Shown here: positions 1 through 6,032 of the stretch, piece by piece
Layout: the number at the start of each line of letters is the position of its first letter
How positions within the stretch are numbered: position 1 is the stretch's first letter
NCBI GenBank assembly: GCA_937881255.1
Contig: CALGFH010000410.1
Coordinates: 1 to 8,370 of the forward strand
From: an uncultured Actinomycetes bacterium
GTDB lineage: Bacteria; Actinomycetota; CALGFH01
Direction of reading: 5' to 3'
DNA: 8,370 nucleotides
The notes under the pieces: generated by a model
The model's input: only the letters and a program-made list of their open reading frames with translations
The model's database searches: none
Told to the model about the DNA's origin: nothing
Program-made: the position numbers and the translations under genes

Positions 1-698
1 TCGTTGGCGACCGACTTGACCTCCTCCAGCTCCCGCTGCCGCTCGGCCTCCCGTTCCCTCCGGCGCCGCCTGGCCCCGAAGATCAGCGCGCCCCCACCGA
101 CCAGCAGGACGGCGAGGACCGCGACCGTGGCGATGCTCCCGCCGGCGCCCCCGCCGCCGCCACCGCTGGTCTGGGCGGCGGGTTCGCCCCGGGCCGCCGC
201 CGAGACCCCGTCGACCCACTGGAGCAGGGCCGCGGTCGGGTCGTCCGGGTTGTCGTTGATCGCCTGCTCGGCCAGCGCGGTGGCGCGGCCGTCGGGAAGC
301 GTGTCGCCGACGTTGCCGGCCCCGTACTCGCGTCCGGAGATGACCATGTAGGTCCCGGGCAGATCCACGGCGCGGGCGACGTCGACGGCCAGCTTCTCGT
401 AGCTGTTGTCGGTCTCGCTGCGGGCGGCGGTGGGCAGGATGGCGATGTAGATGGGAGTGCCGGCGTCGTTGACCTTCTCCAGGAGCCGGTCGGTCGAGAC
501 CTCCATCTCCGCCTTCGGGTCCCGGTACACCCGGTTCTGGCGAAGCTTCTCAGCGACCTCCTCCACCGTGGCTGCCGCCGGTCCGGCAACTAGGGCGAGT
601 AAGGCAAGCGCAGCGATGACTGGAACGGTCAGCCGGGTGGCGCGTCGCGCCCGCCGGGCTGCTGGCCGGTTACCGTGCGCCGGCCGACTGGTCCTCAT
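1..698 (-). CDS. TPM-like secreted/membrane protein (3' end cut by window edge)
   Basis: The start at 698 is an ATG with GGAGG just upstream, inside the last codons of the preceding gene, which it overlaps by 29 bases (670-698) in another frame; translational coupling is likely. 232 complete codons are visible before the window ends. A basic N-terminus (residues 1-22) and hydrophobic stretch (23-43, ending GPAAA) look like a signal peptide or anchor. Residues 44-170 form an extracytoplasmic domain that aligns by eye with the neighbour's: NRVYRDP versus DPLYVNP, GTPIYIAILP versus GTPVFVAILP, LPGTYMVISG versus RPGTYLVVAG. A Gly-rich linker (179-187), a membrane helix (about 188-208) and a strongly charged coil (RRRRREREAERQRELEE) follow. 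The domain resembles the TPM fold (PF04536-like); that assignment is inference. The two genes appear to be a duplication. Substrate and function are unknown, and the C-terminal half is not visible. Confidence 0.85.
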   Translation of the reverse strand, partial: MRTSRPAHGNRPAARRARRATRLTVPVIAALALLALVAGPAAATVEEVAEKLRQNRVYRDPKAEMEVSTDRLLEKVNDAGTPIYIAILPTAARSETDNSYEKLAVDVARAVDLPGTYMVISGREYGAGNVGDTLPDGRATALAEQAINDNPDDPTAALLQWVDGVSAAARGEPAAQTSGGGGGGAGGSIATVAVLAVLLVGGGALIFGARRRRREREAERQRELEEVKSVAN

Positions 699-2043
699 CG
701 GGGTCCTCCTGGATGGTGATGGTGCCGCTGTCCGACTCCCGTTCTCCCGTGATAGCACCACCGCTGTCGAGTACGCCCGTGTCGGCGTAGGAGACGGGCA
801 GGTAGCCGTACCCCCCGCCGGAGCTGTTGCGGCCCCCCACGAACCCGTCGTCGAGGGCCTTGCCCAGCGGGAACCCGGCGACCAGGTCGGCCGCCGCCCC
901 CCCGAAATACCCCCCGAACCACGATTCGAAATGCGGTGGCGCCTCGTAGAAGGGCACCCGGCGCAGCCCGGCCCGGACCCGGCGCGGCTGGGGCTGGACC
1001 CCGGCCGCGATCTGGCGCATGCAGGCCGCGCAGGCCGGCACCGGCCGGGGCGGGCCGTGGGGCGGCTCCCAGCCGATGTCGTTGGCCGACGGCCCGTGGC
1101 GGGTGTCGAAGAAGCACGGCGGTCGCCGCTTCGGCGGGTCGCGCCGCTCGAACAGGGCCCTGGCCGCGGCCATCGAGTACCGGCCCGACTCGACCGCGCT
1201 GCTCACCGGGGCCAGGTCGGCCGGGGAGCTGGCCTGCTCGAACGCCTGCTCGGCCCGCTCCAGGTACTCGTACGCCCTGGTGTACTGGTCGACCGCCTGG
1301 CGGTTGCCGGCCTCCTCGGCCTGCAGGTCGACGTTGAGGTTGCGCAGGTCGTCGGCCAGCGCCTCCAGGTCGTCCTGGGCGGCCGCCCTGGCCTCGCCGA
1401 ACTGGGTCGCGCCGCGGATGCTCCGGCGCTCCGAGCGGCTGTCCCGGAACAGGGCGAGCAGGACCGAGAGGGCGACCACGCCGGCCACGGCCAGCAGCAC
1501 CAACAGCACGGTGTTGCCGTCGGAGTCCTCCTGGCCGGGGGGCGGCTCGGGCGGCGGGGCGGTCGCCGGCGGGGTCCCGGCGGCGTCCTCGACCCGGGAG
1601 ATGAAGTCCATCGTGGCCGTGGCCAGCTGCGGGTGTCGCCGGAAGGCGACCCTGGCCCGGTTGGCCGCCTGGCCCTGGGCCAGGGTGTTGCTGCCGGCCC
1701 CCTCCTCGCCCCCGGCCACCACCAGGTAGGTGCCCGGGCGGCCGACCGAGGCCGCGACCAGGCCGGCCAGCCGGTTGGCGTCGCCGCCGGCCTCGCCGAG
1801 CGCCTGGCCGGGCAGGATGGCCACGAACACCGGCGTCCCGACCAGGGCCAGCCGGGCCCGGATCTGCTCCTGCTCGGGCAGCGACAGGGTCGGCCTGGCC
1901 GACGGGTTCACGTACAGCGGGTCGTCGCGGAGGTTCCCGGCCGCGCGGTCGACCCACGGTCCGGCCCAGGCCGGCCCGGCCAGGGCGGCCAGCAGGCACA
2001 GGACCAGCCCGGCCAGGACGGCGCCGCGTGCGCCTCGGGGCAT
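670..2043 (-). CDS. TPM-like membrane protein with Cys-containing C-terminal domain
   Basis: A 457-residue protein. I chose the ATG at 2043 because GAGGG lies 7 bases upstream and a signal peptide begins there (hydrophobic 8-23, cleavage plausible after AWA at residue 27); the reading frame is open further upstream but without such signals. Residues 28-155 form a TPM-like extracytoplasmic domain (GTPVFVAILP at 69-78, GTYLVVAGG at 104-112). A Pro-rich linker (158-170), one membrane helix (178-199) and a charged helical region (about 216-300, likely coiled coil) follow. The C-terminal cytoplasmic part has Cys310 (PPCFFDTRHGPS), a C-x2-C pair at 338/341 (VPACAAC) and an aromatic stretch (FESWFGGYFGG, 372-382). 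I recall similar Cys-containing tails in other actinobacterial membrane proteins; a metal or redox role would be inference. Function unknown. It is first in a minus-strand pair and diverges from the DICT/sigma genes. Confidence 0.9.
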   Translation of the reverse strand: MPRGARGAVLAGLVLCLLAALAGPAWAGPWVDRAAGNLRDDPLYVNPSARPTLSLPEQEQIRARLALVGTPVFVAILPGQALGEAGGDANRLAGLVAASVGRPGTYLVVAGGEEGAGSNTLAQGQAANRARVAFRRHPQLATATMDFISRVEDAAGTPPATAPPPEPPPGQEDSDGNTVLLVLLAVAGVVALSVLLALFRDSRSERRSIRGATQFGEARAAAQDDLEALADDLRNLNVDLQAEEAGNRQAVDQYTRAYEYLERAEQAFEQASSPADLAPVSSAVESGRYSMAAARALFERRDPPKRRPPCFFDTRHGPSANDIGWEPPHGPPRPVPACAACMRQIAAGVQPQPRRVRAGLRRVPFYEAPPHFESWFGGYFGGAAADLVAGFPLGKALDDGFVGGRNSSGGGYGYLPVSYADTGVLDSGGAITGERESDSGTITIQEDPDEDQSAGAR

Positions 2044-2088
2044 TTCGCATCCCTCGTGTCGGCGATCTCCGACCATTCTCCCGCTTCT

Positions 2089-2116
2089 GGCGATTGGGCG
2101 TACCGCCCAAGTCGCC
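2089..2116. promoter_or_regulatory. Inverted repeat in divergent intergenic region
   Basis: Left arm GGCGATTGGGCG (2089-2100), loop TAC, right arm CGCCCAAGTCGCC (2104-2116). The arms pair over 12 bp with a single bulged G at 2111. The repeat lies between the minus-strand membrane-protein gene (start 2043) and the plus-strand DICT gene (start 2198), so it could be an operator or a leader-RNA hairpin for either. No gene crosses it. The structure is seen directly; the role is inference. Confidence 0.5.
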
Positions 2117-2145
2117 GACCCGGTCGGGCCGGTTCGCGCCCGGCC
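2115..2145. repeat. Two further short inverted repeats
   Basis: Directly after the larger hairpin come CCGAC-CCG-GTCGG (2115-2127) and GGCCGG-N7-CCGGCC (2127-2145). Arms of 5 and 6 bp are not rare in DNA this GC-rich, so each alone is weak. Three dyads in a row within the only divergent promoter region upstream of the sigma-factor cluster may still form a compound regulatory region. Confidence 0.25.
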
Positions 2146-2197
2146 GCGGTTTGTCGCCATCATGGCGCCGTCAGGCAGGGTGATCGAGGTGGGTGGC

Positions 2198-2743
2198 ATG
2201 GACTGGCACCGTCTGGGAGACGGCGACAGCGAGGCGGGCCGGCGGGCCGGTGTGCTCGACCTGCTCCGGCGCGCCCAGGGGGAGCTGGGCGGCGGCCCGC
2301 TCACCGGCACCCGGTTCCTGTACCACGCCCGCGACATGCTGGCCGCGACCCGCGAGATCGAGGCCGCCGTCCGCGGCGCCGACACCACCTTGTTCGTCGG
2401 CTTCCAGCGGGCCGAGAAGCTCGACGGCGAGGCCGGGACCTACCGCGGCCTGGTCGCGGCCGGGGTCAGGGTGATCGCCTTCGGCATCGGGGAGCCGGGG
2501 CACCTGCCCGGCCTGGACTGGGTGCCGCTTCCCGAGGACCAGGCCGCCCTGCAGAACCAGTGGCTGCTGGTGGCCGAGCAGCCGGAGCCGATCGCGTTCG
2601 TCGGCTTCGAGACGTCCGAGCCGGAGCGCTTCGGCCGGGCCGGGGTCAGCGACGGCTCCCGGACCTTCACCGGGTTCGTGTCCGGCGACCGGCGACTGGT
2701 CCGGGCCATCGCCGAGCATCTGGAGACGATCACCCGATCCTGA
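2198..2743 (+). CDS. DICT sensory-domain protein
   Basis: A 181-residue soluble protein with no signal peptide or membrane helix. The ATG at 2198 is chosen because GAGGTGG lies just upstream; an in-frame ATG at 2162 has no ribosome binding site. After a short helical N-terminus, residues 63-180 fit the DICT sensory domain: strand TTLFVGFQ (63-70), a helix, GVRVIAFGIG (89-98), the linker WVPLPEDQAALQNQW (108-122), LLVAEQPEPIAFVGFE (123-138), then TFTGFVSGDRRLVRAI (156-171). This alternating pattern is typical of DICT domains, which elsewhere are attached to diguanylate cyclases, two-component proteins or DNA-binding domains and have an unknown ligand. Here the domain stands alone. The ECF sigma gene starts 45 bases downstream on the same strand, so co-transcription is likely, and a sensory or modulating role toward the sigma factor is an inference from position only. 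Confidence 0.75.
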   Translation: MDWHRLGDGDSEAGRRAGVLDLLRRAQGELGGGPLTGTRFLYHARDMLAATREIEAAVRGADTTLFVGFQRAEKLDGEAGTYRGLVAAGVRVIAFGIGEPGHLPGLDWVPLPEDQAALQNQWLLVAEQPEPIAFVGFETSEPERFGRAGVSDGSRTFTGFVSGDRRLVRAIAEHLETITRS

Positions 2744-2788
2744 CGAAACCATCAGCGCACTTGGAGCGAAAGCAGAGGAAGGAACGGA

Positions 2789-3322
2789 GTGGAGCAGGGC
2801 GCCAGCTCGAACCTGGGGTACCGCCTCGCCGCCGGCGAGGAGGGGGCGATCAACGAGTGCTATGCCGCCCTCGGCCCCATGGTGCTGGGCTACCTGCGCC
2901 GCTTCGTTCCCCGCGACGACGCCGAGGATGTGCTGCAGCGTGTGTTCTACGAGGTCTGGCGGAACCGGGATCGCTACGATCCCACGCGCAGCCTCGAGGC
3001 GTGGGTGCTCGGGATCGCCCGCAAGCGGGCGATCGACCTGCTCCGCCGCAGGCATGCGAACGTCGTGCCCATCGACGAGCTGCGCGACATCGCCGGTGAC
3101 GACGGCCGGGAGCTGGCCGAACGCTACGCCCGGGCCAGCGAGGTCCGGGCCGCCCTCGAGCACCTGCCCAAGGAGCAGCGCGAGGTCCTCACCCTGGCCT
3201 ACTTCGGCGACCTCACCCAGACCGAGATCTCCGACCGGCTCGGGGTGCCGCTGGGCACGGTCAAGGCCCGGACCTTCCGCGGCCTGCGCCGCCTGGCCGA
3301 CCACCTCGGCACGACGGGCTGA
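2789..3322 (+). CDS. ECF-family RNA polymerase sigma factor
   Basis: 177 residues, the usual size for a group 4 (ECF) sigma factor. The GTG start at 2789 has AGGAAGG about 6 bases upstream. Region 2 spans about residues 20-88 and includes the core-binding and -10 recognition helices (DDAEDVLQRVFYEVWR, 43-58; AWVLGIARKRAIDLLRRR, 71-88). Region 4 spans about 118-170: the classic LPKEQREVLTLAYF (126-139), then the helix-turn-helix LTQTEISDRLGVPLGTVKAR (142-161) that reads the -35 element. There is no C-terminal SnoaL-like extension. Its stop is 3 bases from the anti-sigma start, so the two are co-translated and stoichiometrically matched, and the RskA-like partner places it near the SigK-type ECF groups (inference). 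It should direct transcription of a small regulon when released from the membrane anti-sigma factor. Confidence 0.97.
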   Translation: MEQGASSNLGYRLAAGEEGAINECYAALGPMVLGYLRRFVPRDDAEDVLQRVFYEVWRNRDRYDPTRSLEAWVLGIARKRAIDLLRRRHANVVPIDELRDIAGDDGRELAERYARASEVRAALEHLPKEQREVLTLAYFGDLTQTEISDRLGVPLGTVKARTFRGLRRLADHLGTTG

Positions 3323-3325
3323 GCC

Positions 3326-3985
3326 GTGACCGCGCGGCATCCCCAGGACGACCTGCCCGGCCTGCTCCTGGGCGAGCTGCCGCCGGCCTCCGCCGTGGCC
3401 GTCGACCGGCACCTGGCCGGCTGCGACCCGTGCCGCCGCGACCTGGCCGCGGTGGCCGTCGCCTCCTCGGCCCTGCGCGACATCTCCCGGCTCCCGTTTG
3501 TGCAGGCCTCCGATCTCCCGCCGCTGCGGCTGCCTGCCGTCGGCCCGACCCACCCCCCCCAGCAGCGGTCGCGCTGGCTGCTGGGGGCGGCCGCCGTCCT
3601 GGTCGCCCTGCTGCTCGGCGTCGGCGCCTTCACCATCGGCCGCGACCGCGACGCCGGCCGGGGCCAGACGGTCGCCCTCGGCGCCCCGGCCGCCGGCGGG
3701 GCCACCGCCGAGGCCCGCATGCGCGGTGCCGGCGACGACCAGATCATGACCATGACCGCCCAGGGCCTGCCCCGGCCCCCGGCCGGCGCCCACTACGAGG
3801 TCTGGCTGGTCGGCGACGGCGGCCAGGAGCTCCCGGTGGGCGTGCTCGCCCCCGACGGCGAGGGCGTCTGGAGCCTGCCCGCCGAGGTCGCGGCCAGGTA
3901 CCGGGCCATCGACGTCACCCTGGAGCCGGCCGACGGCGACCCGTCGCGCTCGGACCGGACGGTGCTGCGCGGCAGCTACGCCTGA
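3326..3985 (+). CDS. Membrane anti-sigma factor, RskA-type
   Basis: 219 residues, GTG start 3 bases after the sigma stop. The N-terminal cytoplasmic ZAS domain carries the zinc motif H-x3-C-x2-C (H29, C33, C36 in DRHLAGCDPC), which in this family clamps the sigma factor. One membrane helix follows at about residues 84-105 (WLLGAAAVLVALLLGVGAF). The outer domain (about 110-219) matches the anti-sigma-K factor C-terminal domain: MTMTAQGLPRPPAGAHYEVW (141-160), GVLAPDGEGVWSLP, and a final TVLRGSY. In characterised RskA systems, regulated intramembrane proteolysis frees the sigma factor; the inducing signal here is unknown. A run of eight C bases (3553-3560) falls in the linker before the membrane helix. 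The gene ends 9 bases from the convergent dehydratase gene. Confidence 0.95.
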   Translation: MTARHPQDDLPGLLLGELPPASAVAVDRHLAGCDPCRRDLAAVAVASSALRDISRLPFVQASDLPPLRLPAVGPTHPPQQRSRWLLGAAAVLVALLLGVGAFTIGRDRDAGRGQTVALGAPAAGGATAEARMRGAGDDQIMTMTAQGLPRPPAGAHYEVWLVGDGGQELPVGVLAPDGEGVWSLPAEVAARYRAIDVTLEPADGDPSRSDRTVLRGSYA

Positions 3986-3994
3986 GGGCGCGGG

Positions 3995-4324
3995 TCAGAG
4001 CCGGTCGAGCTTGGCGGCCAGGATGAAGTCGTTGTCGGTCAGGCCGCCGGCGGCGTGGGTGGTCAGGGTGACCGCGACCCGGCCCCAGCCGAGCTCGATG
4101 TCGGGGTGGTGGCCCTCGGCCTCGGCCAGCAGGGCCAGGCGGGCGACGAAGCCGAAGGCGTCCCGGAAGTTGGGGAACTCCAGCTCCCGCCGCAGGCGCA
4201 GGGTGCCGTCCCTGGCCCAGGACGGGTCCAGCTGGGCCTCGTGCTCGACGGCCCGGTCCTCGCCGACCGTCGGCGTCCCCGGCTCGCAGGCCTCGCAGTG
4301 GCGGCTGGCCAGCTCCTCGCTCAT
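3995..4324 (-). CDS. Pterin-4a-carbinolamine dehydratase (PCD/DCoH)
   Basis: 109 residues, typical for the family. It dehydrates 4a-hydroxytetrahydrobiopterin to quinonoid dihydrobiopterin, recycling the pterin cofactor of aromatic amino acid hydroxylases. The diagnostic EGHHPDIELGW (70-80) and VTLTTHAAGGLTDNDFILA (85-103) are intact, including the expected catalytic histidines H72, H73 and H90. A short N-terminal extension has a C-x2-C (C10, C13, in CEACEPGTP), commonly seen in bacterial members. The ATG at 4324 has AGGAGG 8 bases upstream, a near-ideal ribosome binding site. The gene is single, convergent with the anti-sigma gene and divergent from the ABC exporter, and no aromatic amino acid hydroxylase lies in the window. 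Some members of this family have been proposed to act in molybdenum cofactor metabolism, which is suggestive given the Mo-enzyme operon about 2 kb away, but linkage is not demonstrated. Confidence 0.95.
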   Translation of the reverse strand: MSEELASRHCEACEPGTPTVGEDRAVEHEAQLDPSWARDGTLRLRRELEFPNFRDAFGFVARLALLAEAEGHHPDIELGWGRVAVTLTTHAAGGLTDNDFILAAKLDRL

Positions 4325-4411
4325 GCGGCCATCCTCCTCCGGCCGTTGGCACCGCACAAGCTGGGGATATCCGGTGGCCTGGTGTGCCGGGAGGCTGGGA
4401 GACTGGCTGGC
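4325..4411. promoter_or_regulatory. Divergent promoter region, dehydratase / ABC exporter
   Basis: These 87 bases must hold the promoters of both divergent genes. For the exporter, TTGGCA (4346-4351) could be a -35 element with TATCCG (4368-4373) as a weak -10 at 16 bases spacing. The perfect palindrome GGATATCC (4365-4372) is the only AT-containing island here and may serve either strand. The dehydratase ribosome binding site sits at its left end. Matches to consensus are weak, so element positions are tentative. Confidence 0.3.
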
Positions 4412-5170
4412 ATGAGCGACGTCCTCCGCGCCCGCGGCCTCGAGAAGACGTACCGCCGCGGCCGGGCCGTGGACGGCGTCGACCTGACCGTGCGCCGGGG
4501 CGAGCGGGTCGCCCTGCTCGGGCCCAACGGGGCCGGCAAGACCACCACCCTGCTGATGTGCCTCGGCGTGGTCGAGCCGGACGGCGGCACGGTCGAGATC
4601 GCCGGCCACCGGCTGCCCAGGGGCCGCAGCGCGGCCATGGCCCACGTCGGCTTCGCGGCCGGCTACCTGCCCCTGCCCGAGCGGCTGCGGGTCGGGGAGT
4701 ACCTGCGCATGTACGGCCAGCTCTACGGCCTGGCCGAGCCGGAGACCCAGGCGCTTCGGGGCCTGGAGCGCTTCGGCATCCCGCACCTGGTCAAGGCCAT
4801 GGGCACCGAGCTCTCCTCCGGGCAGAAGACCCTGGTCGGCATCGTCAAGTCGACCATGCACGACCCCGAGCTGCTGGTCCTGGACGAGCCGACGGCCAGC
4901 CTCGACCCCGACGTGGCCATGCGGGTCCGCACCGGCCTGGCCGCCCTGTGCCAGGAGCGGGGCACGGCCCTGCTGGTCACCAGCCACAACATGGTCGAGG
5001 TGGAGCGGATCGCGGAGCGGGTCGTGTTCCTGTCCGCCGGCCGGGTGGTCGCCGACGGCCCGCCGCTCGAGGTCGCCGCCCGGTTCGGGCGTGACGACCT
5101 CGAGGAGGTCTTCCTCCACCTGGCCTCCGAGCGCCAGGCCAGCGAGCACACCGAGGGGCTGCGCCCATGA
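4412..5170 (+). CDS. ABC-2 exporter ATP-binding subunit
   Basis: 252 residues, the length of a single ABC nucleotide-binding domain. It hydrolyses ATP to drive export by the permease encoded next. Walker A is GPNGAGKTT (37-45), the signature is LSSGQ (134-138), Walker B is LLVLDEP (154-160), the D-loop SLDPD (163-167) and the switch histidine H192 in TSHNM. Two features are unusual: LSSGQK replaces LSGGQ, and the Q-loop segment reads GFAAGYLPLPERLRV (80-94), with no glutamine where VPQ or LPQ normally stands. I recall the same combination in a subfamily of ABC-2 ATPases, so it is probably not damage. The ATG at 4412 has only GGGAG about 10 bases upstream; the frame is open upstream but without family similarity. 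The stop overlaps the permease start as ATGA. The substrate cannot be told from this subunit. Confidence 0.95.
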   Translation: MSDVLRARGLEKTYRRGRAVDGVDLTVRRGERVALLGPNGAGKTTTLLMCLGVVEPDGGTVEIAGHRLPRGRSAAMAHVGFAAGYLPLPERLRVGEYLRMYGQLYGLAEPETQALRGLERFGIPHLVKAMGTELSSGQKTLVGIVKSTMHDPELLVLDEPTASLDPDVAMRVRTGLAALCQERGTALLVTSHNMVEVERIAERVVFLSAGRVVADGPPLEVAARFGRDDLEEVFLHLASERQASEHTEGLRP

Positions 5171-6012
5171 CCGCGCACCGGTTCGAGGCGCCGGCCCACG
5201 TGCCGCGGGGTCTGGCGGCGTGGCTGCGGATCTGGGCGGTGGCCCGGCGGCACGCCTATGTGCTGTACCGGAGCCCGCACCGGCTGTTCGACGTGACGGT
5301 GTGGCCGATCGTGGACACGGTGCTGTTCGGCTCCCTCGGGGTGTACTTCGTCAGCCAGGGCGGGCCGAACTCGGCCGGCCAGGCCGGGGTCGCCTACCTG
5401 CTGTCCGGGATCGTGCTCTGGCACGTCGTCTACCAGGCCCAGATCGCCGTCTCCACCGGGTTCATGGAGGAGACCTGGTCCCGCAACCTGCTCAGCCTGA
5501 TGGTGACGCCGCTCCGGGAGCTGGAGCTGGTCGCCGGGATCGCCCTGTTCGGGCTGGCCAAGCTGGTCATGGGCGTCGGCGTGGTCGCGCTGGCCGCGTT
5601 CACCCTCTACGCCTTCGACGTCACCGACCTCGGGCTCGCCCTGCTGCCGGTGATCGCCATCCTGCTTCTGGGCGGGTGGGCGATCGCCCTGTTCGTGGTC
5701 GGCCTGATCCTGCGCTTCGGCAACGGAGCCGAGGCCCTGGCCTGGGGCATCATGTTCGTGGTGATGCCCCTGGGCGGGGTCTTCTACCCGGTCGAGGCCC
5801 TGCCCGCCTTCATCCAGCCGATCTCGGCCCTGCTGCCAACCACCCACGCGTTCGCCGCCGGCCGCGAGCTGATCGACGGCGGCCCGGTCCCCTGGGGCGA
5901 GCTCGCCCTGGCCGCCATCGGCACCCTGGTCGCGGCCGCGGCCGCGCTCGCCTTCGTCGCCTGGATGCTGCGGCTGTTCCGCCGCCGCGGGTACGTGACC
6001 CGCTACAGCTGA
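5167..6012 (+). CDS. ABC-2 type exporter permease
   Basis: 281 residues with about six membrane helices (roughly 44-63, 76-95, 122-148, 157-182, 189-208 and 248-270), the ABC-2 membrane-domain plan. A cytoplasmic N-terminus with an amphipathic helix (18-36) precedes the first helix. The loop GFMEETWSRNLLSLMVTPLR (98-117) is the conserved region between helices 2 and 3 expected to touch the ATPase. The conserved late motif MPLGGVFYPVEALPAFIQ (200-217), then LLPTTHAF (222-229), is typical of this family. The protein ends in a basic cytoplasmic tail (RLFRRRGY). Its ATG overlaps the ATPase stop by 4 bases, so the two subunits are translationally coupled; each presumably forms a homodimer. Family members export drugs, polysaccharides or lipids; nothing here identifies the cargo. 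The stop codon is part of a hairpin shared with the convergent coxG gene. Confidence 0.95.
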   Translation: MTAHRFEAPAHVPRGLAAWLRIWAVARRHAYVLYRSPHRLFDVTVWPIVDTVLFGSLGVYFVSQGGPNSAGQAGVAYLLSGIVLWHVVYQAQIAVSTGFMEETWSRNLLSLMVTPLRELELVAGIALFGLAKLVMGVGVVALAAFTLYAFDVTDLGLALLPVIAILLLGGWAIALFVVGLILRFGNGAEALAWGIMFVVMPLGGVFYPVEALPAFIQPISALLPTTHAFAAGRELIDGGPVPWGELALAAIGTLVAAAAALAFVAWMLRLFRRRGYVTRYS

Positions 6013-6032
6013 GCCCGCCGTCGGGTCAGCTG
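6006..6032. terminator. Hairpin spanning both convergent stop codons
   Basis: Left arm CAGCTGAGCCCG (6006-6017), loop CCGT (6018-6021), right arm CGGGTCAGCTG (6022-6032). The arms pair perfectly over 11 bp with one bulged G at 6013. The permease stop (6010-6012) lies in the left arm and the coxG stop (complement of 6026-6028) in the right, so both genes end in AGC TGA. There is no T-tract on either side, as is common in GC-rich actinobacteria. A bidirectional terminator or mRNA 3'-end stabiliser is the likely role. Confidence 0.6.

Noticed and set aside
2162..2197. Upstream in-frame ATG at 2162 as the start of the DICT gene.
   Set aside because: No ribosome binding site precedes it, whereas the ATG at 2198 follows GAGGTGG at good spacing; the added 12 residues show no domain similarity.
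2044..2388. Longer minus-strand start for the TPM-like protein upstream of 2043.
   Set aside because: It would bury the signal peptide inside the protein and overlap the divergent DICT gene; the ATG at 2043 has both a ribosome binding site and an N-terminal signal sequence.
451..3099. Very long plus-strand open frame (882 codons).
   Set aside because: It is antisense to the two TPM-like genes and runs through the DICT and sigma genes in another frame. Its translation is low-complexity Arg/Gly/Pro text typical of GC-rich shadow frames, with no recognisable domain.
2171..3793. Long minus-strand open frame (540 codons) under the DICT, sigma and anti-sigma genes.
   Set aside because: The sense strand encodes three clear families with ribosome binding sites. 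The antisense product is Gly/Gln/Ala-rich with no motif.
3982..3998. CTGA...TCAG dyad between the convergent anti-sigma and dehydratase stops, as a possible terminator.
   Set aside because: Only 4 bp pair around a 9-base loop and pairing does not extend outward. It follows simply from two facing TGA stops.
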